Source of the DNA: Terriglobia bacterium
Lineage (GTDB): Bacteria > Acidobacteriota > Terriglobia > Bryobacterales > Bryobacteraceae
Assembly (NCBI GenBank): GCA_021325175.1
Contig: JAJPHS010000056.1
Span: 1 to 64,000 of the forward strand
Reading direction: 5' to 3'
Length of the DNA stretch: 64,000 nt
The translations under genes and the position numbers were made by a program. Below, piece by piece: positions 1-7,547 of the stretch. The notes under the pieces are model-generated. The model was not told where the DNA came from. It ran no database searches and worked only from the letters and a program-made list of their open reading frames with translations. How positions within the stretch are numbered: position 1 is the first letter of the stretch; each line of letters begins with the position of its first letter.

Positions 1-87
1 CATGTCCGGTTCGGCGGAAATCAGCGTTCGGATTCCCTGGCGGAACAGCGTATGATCGTCCGCGAGCATGATTCGAATCTTGGCCAT
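1..87 (-). CDS. Response regulator, NarL/LuxR type (N-terminal fragment)
   Basis: Only the first 29 residues are inside the window; the gene runs off the left edge. They begin MAKIRIMLADDHTLFRQG, the classic start of a NarL/FixJ receiver domain, with the acidic pair (ADDH) that helps bind Mg2+ and the LFRQG helix 1 motif. It lies 54 nt downstream of the histidine kinase at 142-1767 on the same strand, so kinase and regulator form a two-component pair in one transcript. The phosphoacceptor Asp and any C-terminal helix-turn-helix are outside the window, so the LuxR-type output domain is inferred from the partner kinase class. Confidence 0.85.
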   Translation of the reverse strand, partial: MAKIRIMLADDHTLFRQGIRTLISAEPDM

Positions 88-141
88 AATTTAAGCCCGG
101 CTTTCCTTTTTCGCCGCCTCAGGCGGCGCAGGCGATTTCAC

Positions 142-1767
142 CTACTTACTGATCGGCAGTTCTATGGAAATCTTTGTACCCCTCTTACTACCTTCCGTCC
201 GGCTCTCCACCGCGAACTCGCCGCCCAGCAGCGCCACGCGCTCGCGCATTCCCGATAATCCGAAGGAATCGCGTTTCGCCAGCGCTTCCTCGACGTTAAA
301 GCCGACACCGTTGTCCTCGACGGTGAGCTTGAGCTTTTGATCGGCGGAGGCGAGCGAAATATTTACGCTGGTGGCCTGCGAATGCTTGCCGATGTTGTTA
401 AAGCATTCCTGCACAAGGCGATAGGCGATAATCTCAAGCTGCTGCGGCAGCGCGCCCATCTTCGAAAGCTGAAGCCGCACGCGGCACTGGTGCAGCCGCT
501 GAAATCGATTGACAAGCTGGCGGAGCGCCGCGCCCAGGCCGAGCTGCTCCAGCACGGCGGGGCTCAAGGCCGCGATCAGCCGGCGCATCTCCAGAATGGT
601 CCGCTCGGTCAGATCGCGGGCCTCGCTCAATTTGGCCCGCCATTCGCCTTCCGATTCGGGAAGCGCCTGCTCGACCAGCTCCATTTGCAGGCGAATACAC
701 AACAGACTTTGGCCCGCTTCGTCGTGCAGTTCGCGGCTAATGCGGCGCCGTTCCATTTCCTCGACGTGCAGCATGTGCTCGGCGAGCCGGCGGACCTGCT
801 CCTCGCGCCGCGCCAGATCCTCCATCAGGCGAGCTTTTTCGGCGGCCATCAGGCAGCGCTCGGCCGCGGCGGCCAGCAGATCCTGCTCGCGCGGCAGCCA
901 TTCGTACGCCTTGGAAAATCCAAACTGCATCACTCCGGCGGTGCGTCCATCGGCGGCCAGCGGAATCGACCAGCAGGACTTAAACCGGCGGTGCCAGCTT
1001 TCATCGAGCAGAACGCCGGCCGTGCTCGCGTCGCCGTTCAAATGCCGCGGCTTGGATAATTTCTTGATTAGCCCGGGACGATTGGGAACCGAAAGCTGAT
1101 CCGGCTTCGGCGTGCCGGCGAGAAGCTCCCATTCGGTCGAATCCTCGTTGAGCATATACAGGCGGCCGGCGTCGGCGCGGCAGACGTGAACCAGGGATTC
1201 GAGAAAGCGGCGCAGCAGTTCCTGAAGATTGCGCGATTCCAGCTCCACGCGAAACAGCTCGTAAAATGCCTGCGTTTCCGCTTCACGGACCTGGTAATAA
1301 GCATTATTTAGCGTCAAAATGACGCAAAAATGAAGCTGTTCGCGCACCCATTGAAAATTGGCGTGCTCATGCGGGATGAGCGATTCGAGCATGGGGCCGA
1401 GGAGCCGGTCGTATTCTTCCAGCGCTTCAAGAATCGCGCTCGGCGGCAGGTTCAGCTTGGCGAGACGCCGGCCGTTGTACTCCACCTGCTCGATAAATTT
1501 GAGCGGCGTCTGGCCGCGCGCAAGAATCACCGCCGCGGCGCCGGGCGTGATCGCGGCAAGCGCCATCCGCTGCTTGGGCTGGAACTGAAGCTCGCGCAAC
1601 CGCCGCAGAAACCGGCGCTCGATTTTTTCGGCGTGCGGCTCCAGCAGCGCCGCCAGGCGATGAAGATGCTCGCGGAGCTGATCGCTAAGTACGTCCGCCG
1701 CGTCGGCGAGTTCGGGTGAAAGCTGCGCAGTCTGCACGTGAAAAGTGTGAACGCGAACGTTCCACAA
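142..1767 (-). CDS. NarL-family sensor histidine kinase (GAF - HisKA_3 - HATPase)
   Basis: This 541-residue cytoplasmic kinase has no membrane segment. Residues about 30-150 form a helical N-terminal region resembling an RsbR-type sensor domain (weak call). Residues about 165-315 look like a GAF domain. A dimerisation helix follows with the HisKA_3 motif ELHDE, phosphoacceptor His348. The ATPase domain has an N-box (CFNNIGKHS, about 455-463), a G1 box DNGVGF (485-490) and GLSGMRERV near the C-terminus, all typical of NarX/DegS-like kinases. The chosen start is TTG at 1767; no ATG fits and the true start may be a few codons later. Its product should phosphorylate the regulator encoded just downstream (1-87). 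The signal sensed is unknown. Confidence 0.9.
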   Translation of the reverse strand: MWNVRVHTFHVQTAQLSPELADAADVLSDQLREHLHRLAALLEPHAEKIERRFLRRLRELQFQPKQRMALAAITPGAAAVILARGQTPLKFIEQVEYNGRRLAKLNLPPSAILEALEEYDRLLGPMLESLIPHEHANFQWVREQLHFCVILTLNNAYYQVREAETQAFYELFRVELESRNLQELLRRFLESLVHVCRADAGRLYMLNEDSTEWELLAGTPKPDQLSVPNRPGLIKKLSKPRHLNGDASTAGVLLDESWHRRFKSCWSIPLAADGRTAGVMQFGFSKAYEWLPREQDLLAAAAERCLMAAEKARLMEDLARREEQVRRLAEHMLHVEEMERRRISRELHDEAGQSLLCIRLQMELVEQALPESEGEWRAKLSEARDLTERTILEMRRLIAALSPAVLEQLGLGAALRQLVNRFQRLHQCRVRLQLSKMGALPQQLEIIAYRLVQECFNNIGKHSQATSVNISLASADQKLKLTVEDNGVGFNVEEALAKRDSFGLSGMRERVALLGGEFAVESRTEGSKRGTKISIELPISK

Positions 1768-1842
1768 AATGATCGGCGGACTAAGGCTTTCTCTTTAGTA
1801 CGGCCAAAGCGGCACGCCGCGCAGAGTATCGCCGTTTTTCCG

Positions 1843-3909
1843 TTATCCCGCGGCAATGCCCAGTTGATCGAGAACAAACGCGTAATAGAACGCGGTCTCC
1901 TTCAAATGCTCGTAACGGCCGCTGGCGCCGAAGTGGCCGCTCCCCATTTCGGTTTTGAGCAATAAAAGATGATCGTCGGTTTTTGTGGCTCGCAGTTTGG
2001 CAACCCACTTGGCGGGCTCCCAATAGGATACGCGCGGATCGTTGAGCCCCGCCGTCGCGAGAATCGCCGGATAGGCTTTGGCTTCGATGTTTTCATACGG
2101 AGCGTAGGATTTGATGTAGTCGTAATACGGCTGCTCGTTTGGATTCCCCCACTCCTCGTATTCGCCGATGGTGAGCGGAAGCGTCGCGTCGAGCATCGTG
2201 TTCAGCGCATCGACGAAGGGCACCAGCGCCACTACCGCCCGGAACAGATCCGGACGCATATTGCAGACCGCGCCCATCAACAGACCGCCGGCGCTGCCGC
2301 CCATGATGGCCAGATGCGCCGGCGAGGAGTATTGCTCGGCGATCAGATGCTCGGCGCAGGCGATGAAATCGGTGAAGGTGTTTTTCTTCTTGAGCAGGCG
2401 GCCTTGTTCATGCCACGGCTTTCCCAGATCGCCGCCGCCGCGGACGTGCGCGATCGCGTAGACGAATCCGCGATCGAGCAGGCTGAGCCGGTCCGAGGCG
2501 AATCCGGGATCGATGCTGATGCCGTAGGCTCCATAGCCATAGAGCAGCAGCGGCGCAGCGCCGTCCCGCTTGAAACCTTTCTTATGGACCAGCGAAATCG
2601 GAACCTGGACGCCATCCGGCGCCGCCGCGTAGATTCGCCGCGATTCGTACTGCGATGGATCGTAGCCGCCGAGCACCTCCTGCTGCTTTTTGAGTTCCCG
2701 TTGGCGCGTCCGCATGTCGTAATCGAAAACCGAATGGGGAGTCGTCAGCGAGGTGTAAACAAAGCGCAGCGTATGGCTGTCGAATTCGGCGTTGGCGCCG
2801 GGCACGGCGGTGTAAACCGGCTCCGGAAATTCGATGTAATGCGGCTCGCCGGAAAAGGGCCGGATCTGGATGCGTGTCAAGCCGCGGTCGCGCTCTTCGA
2901 CGACGAGGTAATCGCGGAAGGCGTGGATGCTTTCGATGGTTGCGTCCTCGCGCCGTGCAATGATTTCCCTCCAGTTCGCTTTCGATGGATCGCGGAGCGG
3001 GGCTTCGACGACGCGAAACGTTCTGGCTTCGTCGTTGGTGCGGATGAAAAAAGAATCGCCGTGATGGGTCAGGTCGTATTCGATTTCAGGAACGCGCGGC
3101 AGAACGGTTTTGAATTCGGCGCCGGGCTGGTCCGCGCTGATGTAGCGAATTTCCGAGGTCAGCGAGCTTGCGATGTGGATCAGGATGAAGGCGCGGCTGG
3201 AGGTCTTGGCGACCTCGACGGTGAAGCGCTCGTCGGCTTCGTGATAAACCAGCGTGTCTTCCGCCGCGCCCAGCGTATGACGAAAAATCCGGTAGGGCCG
3301 GCGCGCCGCGTCGAGCACGCAATAAAAAAACGTGCGGTTGTCGTTGGCCCATTCGAGTGTATAGTAGGTATTCGGAATCCGATCACCCAGCATCTGGCCG
3401 GTCTCCAGATCCTTCACGCGAATGGTGTACTCTTCGTCGCCGTCGTAGTCCTCGGAATAGGCGAGCAGGCGATGATCCGGGCTGACCGCGAAGTTGCCGA
3501 TGCGGAAATATTTTTTCCCTTCGGCCAGCGTGTTTTCATCGAGCAGAATCTCTTCCGGCGCCTCGAGCGAGCCTTTTTTCCGGCAGTGGATGCCGTATTC
3601 CCTGCCCTCCTCGGTGCGGGTGTAATAGAAATAGCCGTCGCGCGGAACGGGGACGCTCAGATCGGTCTGCTTGATGCGGCCGAGCATTTCCGAGTAGAGC
3701 TGGTCGCATAAAGCGGCGGTGTGCGCCGTCATCGCTTTGGTGTAATCGTTTTCGGCTTGAAGATAGCGCAGCGTATCCGGGTCGGATCGGTCGCGCAGCC
3801 AAAAATAAGGATCGATGCGCGTTTCCCCGCCGCCCTCGATCGGATGGGGAACGATTTTAGCGACGGGCGGAGCCAGTTTCGAATGGGTAGCGGGCTGAAG
3901 AGTGGTCAC
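1843..3909 (-). CDS. ptrB: Oligopeptidase B (S9A serine peptidase)
   Basis: This 688-residue protein is full length for the prolyl-oligopeptidase family. An N-terminal beta-propeller (about 20-420) is followed by an alpha/beta hydrolase domain. The catalytic triad is visible: Ser539 in GGSAGG, Asp624 in GLNDPRV and His659 in GSGHFG. RGGGDLG and EYEEWGNP are characteristic of oligopeptidase B, which cleaves short peptides after Arg/Lys. No signal peptide is seen, so it is probably cytoplasmic. The start is GTG at 3909, only 11 nt after the galE stop, so galE and this gene are likely cotranscribed. The S9A family call is firm; OpB rather than another S9A member rests on overall motif similarity. 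Confidence 0.88.
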   Translation of the reverse strand: MTTLQPATHSKLAPPVAKIVPHPIEGGGETRIDPYFWLRDRSDPDTLRYLQAENDYTKAMTAHTAALCDQLYSEMLGRIKQTDLSVPVPRDGYFYYTRTEEGREYGIHCRKKGSLEAPEEILLDENTLAEGKKYFRIGNFAVSPDHRLLAYSEDYDGDEEYTIRVKDLETGQMLGDRIPNTYYTLEWANDNRTFFYCVLDAARRPYRIFRHTLGAAEDTLVYHEADERFTVEVAKTSSRAFILIHIASSLTSEIRYISADQPGAEFKTVLPRVPEIEYDLTHHGDSFFIRTNDEARTFRVVEAPLRDPSKANWREIIARREDATIESIHAFRDYLVVEERDRGLTRIQIRPFSGEPHYIEFPEPVYTAVPGANAEFDSHTLRFVYTSLTTPHSVFDYDMRTRQRELKKQQEVLGGYDPSQYESRRIYAAAPDGVQVPISLVHKKGFKRDGAAPLLLYGYGAYGISIDPGFASDRLSLLDRGFVYAIAHVRGGGDLGKPWHEQGRLLKKKNTFTDFIACAEHLIAEQYSSPAHLAIMGGSAGGLLMGAVCNMRPDLFRAVVALVPFVDALNTMLDATLPLTIGEYEEWGNPNEQPYYDYIKSYAPYENIEAKAYPAILATAGLNDPRVSYWEPAKWVAKLRATKTDDHLLLLKTEMGSGHFGASGRYEHLKETAFYYAFVLDQLGIAAG

Positions 3910-3920
3910 GGTTATTTCAA

Positions 3921-4904
3921 TTATGGACGCGATGCGCCGGCGCGCGCGGACTGGAAAAATTCCCAGGCATCTTTAACGATCCGGCCCAGTTCACTGCGCA
4001 CCGGCTTCCAGCCGAGGACGCGGCGAAGTTTGCCGGAATCGGCGACCAGTTCCGCGGCATCCCCTTCGCGCCGCGGCGCGATCACGTAAGGGACCTTGCG
4101 GCCGGTGACTTCTTCCACGGCTCGCATCACTTCCATCACGGTCTGCCCGCGCCCGGCGCCGGCGTTGAAGACGTCGCTTTTGCCGCCGTTCATCAGGTAA
4201 TCGAGCGCGGCGAGGTGCGCCTCCGCCAGATCGCTAACGTGAATATAATCGCGGACGCAGGTACCGTCCGGAGTGGGATAATCGTTGCCGAAAATTTTGA
4301 TCGGCTCGCCGGTGTCGATGGCGCGGAAAAGCAGGGGGATCAGGTGCGTTTCGGGGTCGTGCTGTTCGCCGAAGCCGGCCTCGGGCATGGCGCCGCAGGC
4401 GTTGAAATAACGCAGCGCGACGCTGCGCAGGCCGCGAAACTCATCGAGCTGTTTCAACATTCGTTCGACGATGAGTTTCGATTCGCCGTAGGGACTCACC
4501 GGCGCCAAGGGGGCGTCCTCGGGGATGGGTATTGTTTCCGGATTGCCGTAAACGGCGGCGGTGGAGGAAAATACCAGCCGCTTGACTCCGGCGCGGGCCA
4601 TCGCCGCAAGCAGGGAAATTGTTCCTCCGACATTATTTGAAAAATAAAGCTCCGGCTCGCGCGCCGATTCGCCCACCGCGATAAATGCCGCGAAATGCAC
4701 CACCGCGTCCACGCCGATGAGCAGCGGCGCGAGCGCAGCGGTTTCCTGCAAATGAACCACGCGCAGCAGATCGGGGGGGACGTTATGACGATGGCCGCGC
4801 GAAAGATCATCGACGACGACCACTTCGAATCCGCGCTGTAACAACTGATAGGTGGTGAGAGAGCCGATGTATCCGGCGCCTCCTGTCACCAGGATTTTCG
4901 GCAC
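3921..4904 (-). CDS. galE: UDP-glucose 4-epimerase
   Basis: This is an NAD-dependent extended SDR that interconverts UDP-glucose and UDP-galactose. From the GTG start at 4904 the protein is 327 residues and begins VPKILVTGGAGYIGS, with the Rossmann GGAGYIG at residues 8-14. The catalytic Tyr139-x-x-x-Lys143 lies in PYGESK, and FSSTAAVYG carries the partner Ser/Thr. An ATG at 4946 would add 14 proline/arginine-rich residues not seen in the family, so GTG is preferred. A TATAAT hexamer sits 6 nt before that GTG with no Shine-Dalgarno, suggesting a leaderless transcript that would exclude the upstream ATG. ptrB follows 11 nt downstream. Confidence 0.9.
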   Translation of the reverse strand: MPKILVTGGAGYIGSLTTYQLLQRGFEVVVVDDLSRGHRHNVPPDLLRVVHLQETAALAPLLIGVDAVVHFAAFIAVGESAREPELYFSNNVGGTISLLAAMARAGVKRLVFSSTAAVYGNPETIPIPEDAPLAPVSPYGESKLIVERMLKQLDEFRGLRSVALRYFNACGAMPEAGFGEQHDPETHLIPLLFRAIDTGEPIKIFGNDYPTPDGTCVRDYIHVSDLAEAHLAALDYLMNGGKSDVFNAGAGRGQTVMEVMRAVEEVTGRKVPYVIAPRREGDAAELVADSGKLRRVLGWKPVRSELGRIVKDAWEFFQSARAGASRP

Positions 4905-4910
4905 GATCCG

Positions 4911-4916
4911 ATTATA
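4911..4916 (-). promoter_or_regulatory. TATAAT -10 element, 6 nt before galE
   Basis: A perfect TATAAT on the minus strand ends 6 nt upstream of the galE GTG. That spacing places transcription initiation at or next to the start codon. No Shine-Dalgarno and no clear -35 are visible. This is the best single example of the leaderless pattern in the window. Confidence 0.6.
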
Positions 4917-5008
4917 GCGGCGCGGCGGGGAGCCCGCCGGCGGCAACGGTTACCGGCTTTGACTTCGCAAAAATAAGTAAAATTGTTATACTTAGGGCTT
5001 AATTACGT

Positions 5009-5278
5009 ATGGATATCCTCAGAATGATCGCCGAACTGCGAGCCGAGCGCGAGGTGATTGACGAAGCACTGATTACCCTGGAAAGGCTGGCCCGGGACCG
5101 GGGCAAGCGCCGCGGCCGTCCGCCGACCTGGATGAGCGCAATGCGCGGCGCGGCCGGCCAGGAAGATGGCCAGACCCGCAGCCGAACGCTAAGTCCGGAA
5201 ACGCGCAAACGCATGGCCGAAGCGCAGCGGCGCCGCTGGGCCGCGTACCGGAAAGAACAAGCCGCGGCTGAATCCTAA
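5009..5278 (+). CDS. Small basic protein with AT-hook-like motif
   Basis: This is an 89-residue protein of unknown function. Residues 1-30 form a predicted acidic amphipathic helix (MIAELRAEREVIDEALITLE) suited to a coiled coil. A basic GKRRGRPP segment (about 32-40) resembles a eukaryotic AT-hook. The C-terminal part, LSPETRKRMAEAQRRRWAAY, is a second basic helix of a kind I recall in small acidobacterial proteins. Together these suggest a nucleoid-associated or DNA-binding role, but that is inference. A TATACT hexamer lies at 4987-4992, 16 nt before the ATG. The gene is divergent from galE and stands alone. Confidence 0.7.
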   Translation: MDILRMIAELRAEREVIDEALITLERLARDRGKRRGRPPTWMSAMRGAAGQEDGQTRSRTLSPETRKRMAEAQRRRWAAYRKEQAAAES

Positions 5279-5295
5279 CCCCGCGCGCGCTTGGT

Positions 5296-5301
5296 TATAG
5301 T
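5296..5301 (+). promoter_or_regulatory. TATAGT -10-like element, 6 nt before crotonase-fold gene
   Basis: TATAGT ends 6 nt before the ATG at 5308. The intervening GGGAGC is too close to the ATG to act as a Shine-Dalgarno. This fits leaderless initiation. Confidence 0.5.
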
Positions 5302-5307
5302 GGGAGC

Positions 5308-6081
5308 ATGTATCGGCATCTGCTCCTTCAGAACGAAGGCTCCCTCGCGATCCTTACTTTAAACCGGCCGGAGCGGCGCAACGCCCTTTCGCTCGAACTG
5401 ATGCGGGAGTTGATCGACGGCCTGGAGGCGGTTTCGGCCGAAGGCTCCACGCGCGCCGTGATTCTGGCGGCGGCGGGAAAAGTTTTTTCCTCCGGTCATG
5501 ATTTAAACGAGCTGGTCAATGGCACGATCGCGGATTATCGGCGAATTTTTGACGTTTGCACGCAACTGATGACAAAAATCCAGTCGATCCCGCAGCCGGT
5601 CATCGCGCAGGTGCAGGGCATCGCGACGGCGGCGGGGTGCCAACTGGTAGCCACTTGCGACCTCGCGGTGGCGAGTTCGGAAGCAACCTTCGCCACGCCC
5701 GGCGTCAAGAACGGGCTGTTCTGCTCGACCCCGATGGTGGCCCTGACGCGCGCGGTGGGACGCAAACGGGCGATGGAAATGCTATTGACGGGAAAACCGA
5801 TCGACGCGCTATCGGCGCAGGCCGCGGGTTTGATTAATCGAGTGGTCCCGCCGGCGGAGTTGGAAGCCGAGACGAGAAAGCTGGCTTGCGAGATCAGCGC
5901 CGCGAGCCCGTTGACGATTTCGATCGGCAAGCAGGCCTATTACGCCCAAATCGAACTGGATCAGCCCCGGGCGTACGCCTACGCCAAGGAAGTGATGTCG
6001 ATGAACGCGGCCGCTTACGATGCGCAGGAAGGAATCACGGCATTCCTCGAAAAACGCCCGGCGTGCTGGAAAGGAAAATAG
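5308..6081 (+). CDS. Enoyl-CoA hydratase/isomerase family protein (ECHDC3-like)
   Basis: This 257-residue protein is a full-length crotonase-fold protein. The oxyanion-hole segments are present: FSSGHDL (60-66) and GIATAAGCQL (104-113). The two acidic residues that catalyse water addition in true enoyl-CoA hydratases are not conserved: the PE position reads PG (about 131-132) and the second site reads SAQAAG. That resembles the ECHDC3 subgroup, whose reaction is poorly known. So a crotonase fold acting on an acyl-CoA is well supported, while classical hydratase activity is doubtful. The gene stands alone, with the next gene 35 nt downstream carrying its own -10-like element. Confidence 0.85.
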   Translation: MYRHLLLQNEGSLAILTLNRPERRNALSLELMRELIDGLEAVSAEGSTRAVILAAAGKVFSSGHDLNELVNGTIADYRRIFDVCTQLMTKIQSIPQPVIAQVQGIATAAGCQLVATCDLAVASSEATFATPGVKNGLFCSTPMVALTRAVGRKRAMEMLLTGKPIDALSAQAAGLINRVVPPAELEAETRKLACEISAASPLTISIGKQAYYAQIELDQPRAYAYAKEVMSMNAAAYDAQEGITAFLEKRPACWKGK

Positions 6082-6103
6082 ACGGATTAAGAAAGCGTCA
6101 TGT

Positions 6104-6109
6104 TAGAAT
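6104..6109 (+). promoter_or_regulatory. TAGAAT -10-like element, 7 nt before M20 peptidase
   Basis: TAGAAT ends 7 nt before the ATG at 6117. There is no Shine-Dalgarno between them. It also argues for the ATG at 6117 over upstream in-frame starts. Confidence 0.5.
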
Positions 6110-6116
6110 TCGAGTA

Positions 6117-7493
6117 ATGTGGCGCGTCTTCGCCTTTCTTGCGGTTCTGGCGATTTCCGGGGTAGCCGCCGACGATAACCGTCCGCTAGGCGATCGCACT
6201 CGGCAATACCTGATCGATCTGCTTCGCCTGGACACGTCCAATCCGCCCGGCAACGAAACGCGCGTGGCCGATTATTTGAAGCAGGTGGCCGACGCGCACG
6301 GGATTTCCTGCGATCTGGTGGGCAACGATCCGCGCCGGCAAAATTTTATCGCGCGGTTGAAGGGCTCCGGCAAGGGACGGCCGTTGTTGTTGATGGCCCA
6401 CAGCGACGTCGCGCCGGCGCAGCGCAATCAGTGGACCGTCGATCCGTTCAGCGGCGAGAACCGGAACGGATTCATCTACGGCCGCGGCGCGCAGGACGAC
6501 AAATCGCTGCTGGCGGCGGAACTGGCGGTTTTTGTGGAGATCAAGCGGCGCAATATCCGGTTGGGGCGCGATCTGATCCTGCTGGCCGAAGCGGACGAAG
6601 AGGGCTCCAACAGTGGAATCGAGCGGATGCTCCAGCACGATTATTTTCAGCGGATCGACGCGGAGTTCGCGCTGAACGAAGGCGGCTACGTCACGGAATT
6701 GAAGGATGGTCCGAAAATTTTCAACGTGCAGACGGCGGAGAAAATCCCCACCGGAATCATCCTGGTGGCCAAAGCCGCTAACGGGCCGGGGCGCGCCGAT
6801 AATCCGGTGGTGCATCTGGTGGAGGCGATCGAAAAACTGCTCCACGCCGATCAGCCGGTGCGGTTGAACCAGACGACGCGCCGCTATTTCCGCGAATTAT
6901 CCAAGGTGCCCGATTACGGCTGGCTCGATCCGATCCGGCGGCGGCTAGACGATCCGAACACGATGCAATCGGCGGCAAACCAAATCCGGGCGCACGATCC
7001 GAGCCTGGACGATATGCTGCGCACCACGGTGATCCCGACATTGCTGCAAGCCGGCATCAACATCCGCGAAATTCCCAGTACGGCCGAGGCGCAGCTTGAC
7101 GTGCGGCGCATGCCGGCGGAGACGAAGGACGAAATTCTGGCGCGCTTCCGCGGAATTATCAACGATCCGGCGGTCGAAATCAGCTTCGCGCCGGGCCAGC
7201 AAATGCCCGCAACCGAGCCGAGCGCGATCACCACGCCGCTCTATCACGCCATGGAGCGCGCCATCGGCCGCATGTATCCGCGCGATCTGGTGGTGCCCTT
7301 CATGGGGCGCCGCGGCACCGATTCGAGTTTTCTGCGCGCGCGCGGCATGGCCGTTTACGGCGTGCCGATTTTCGTCCGCGATACGGCCGACGGCCGCGGG
7401 CATGGTCCGGATGAGCGGATCTCGCCGAAGAACCTGGAAGACGGCGCCGAGCTGTTGTGGCAGATCGTGCTGGAGACCGCCGGCTCGAATTAG
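6117..7493 (+). CDS. Secreted M20 family metallopeptidase
   Basis: This 458-residue protein starts MWRVFAFLAVLAISGVAAD, a signal peptide with likely cleavage after Ala18. The reading frame is open further upstream, but the signal peptide and the -10-like element support the ATG at 6117. M20/M28-type metal ligands are visible: His95 and Asp97 in MAHSDVAP, Asp127 in GAQDDKS, Glu161-Glu162 in EADEEG, and a later His in the GHGPDE region. The protein should be a di-zinc exopeptidase or amidohydrolase acting outside the inner membrane. Substrate specificity cannot be read from the sequence. No operon partner is evident. Confidence 0.88.
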   Translation: MWRVFAFLAVLAISGVAADDNRPLGDRTRQYLIDLLRLDTSNPPGNETRVADYLKQVADAHGISCDLVGNDPRRQNFIARLKGSGKGRPLLLMAHSDVAPAQRNQWTVDPFSGENRNGFIYGRGAQDDKSLLAAELAVFVEIKRRNIRLGRDLILLAEADEEGSNSGIERMLQHDYFQRIDAEFALNEGGYVTELKDGPKIFNVQTAEKIPTGIILVAKAANGPGRADNPVVHLVEAIEKLLHADQPVRLNQTTRRYFRELSKVPDYGWLDPIRRRLDDPNTMQSAANQIRAHDPSLDDMLRTTVIPTLLQAGINIREIPSTAEAQLDVRRMPAETKDEILARFRGIINDPAVEISFAPGQQMPATEPSAITTPLYHAMERAIGRMYPRDLVVPFMGRRGTDSSFLRARGMAVYGVPIFVRDTADGRGHGPDERISPKNLEDGAELLWQIVLETAGSN

Positions 7494-7547
7494 GGGCGGT
7501 TTCCGCTAACGTTACCGCCGTATGAATCGCTCCCGGTTTCCCGTCTA

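Noticed and set aside
1969-3711. 580-residue plus-strand open frame opposite ptrB
   Set aside because: It lies wholly antisense to a gene with an intact catalytic triad. Its translation is Arg/Gly/His-rich with no family motif, as expected from GC-rich codon bias.
4905-4946. Upstream ATG start for galE
   Set aside because: It adds a Pro/Arg-rich leader absent from the family and would place the TATAAT inside the coding region.
4959-4992. TTGACT and TATACT as a promoter for the 5009 gene
   Set aside because: The spacer is 22 nt, too long for a standard sigma-70 promoter; only the -10 is kept as a mention.
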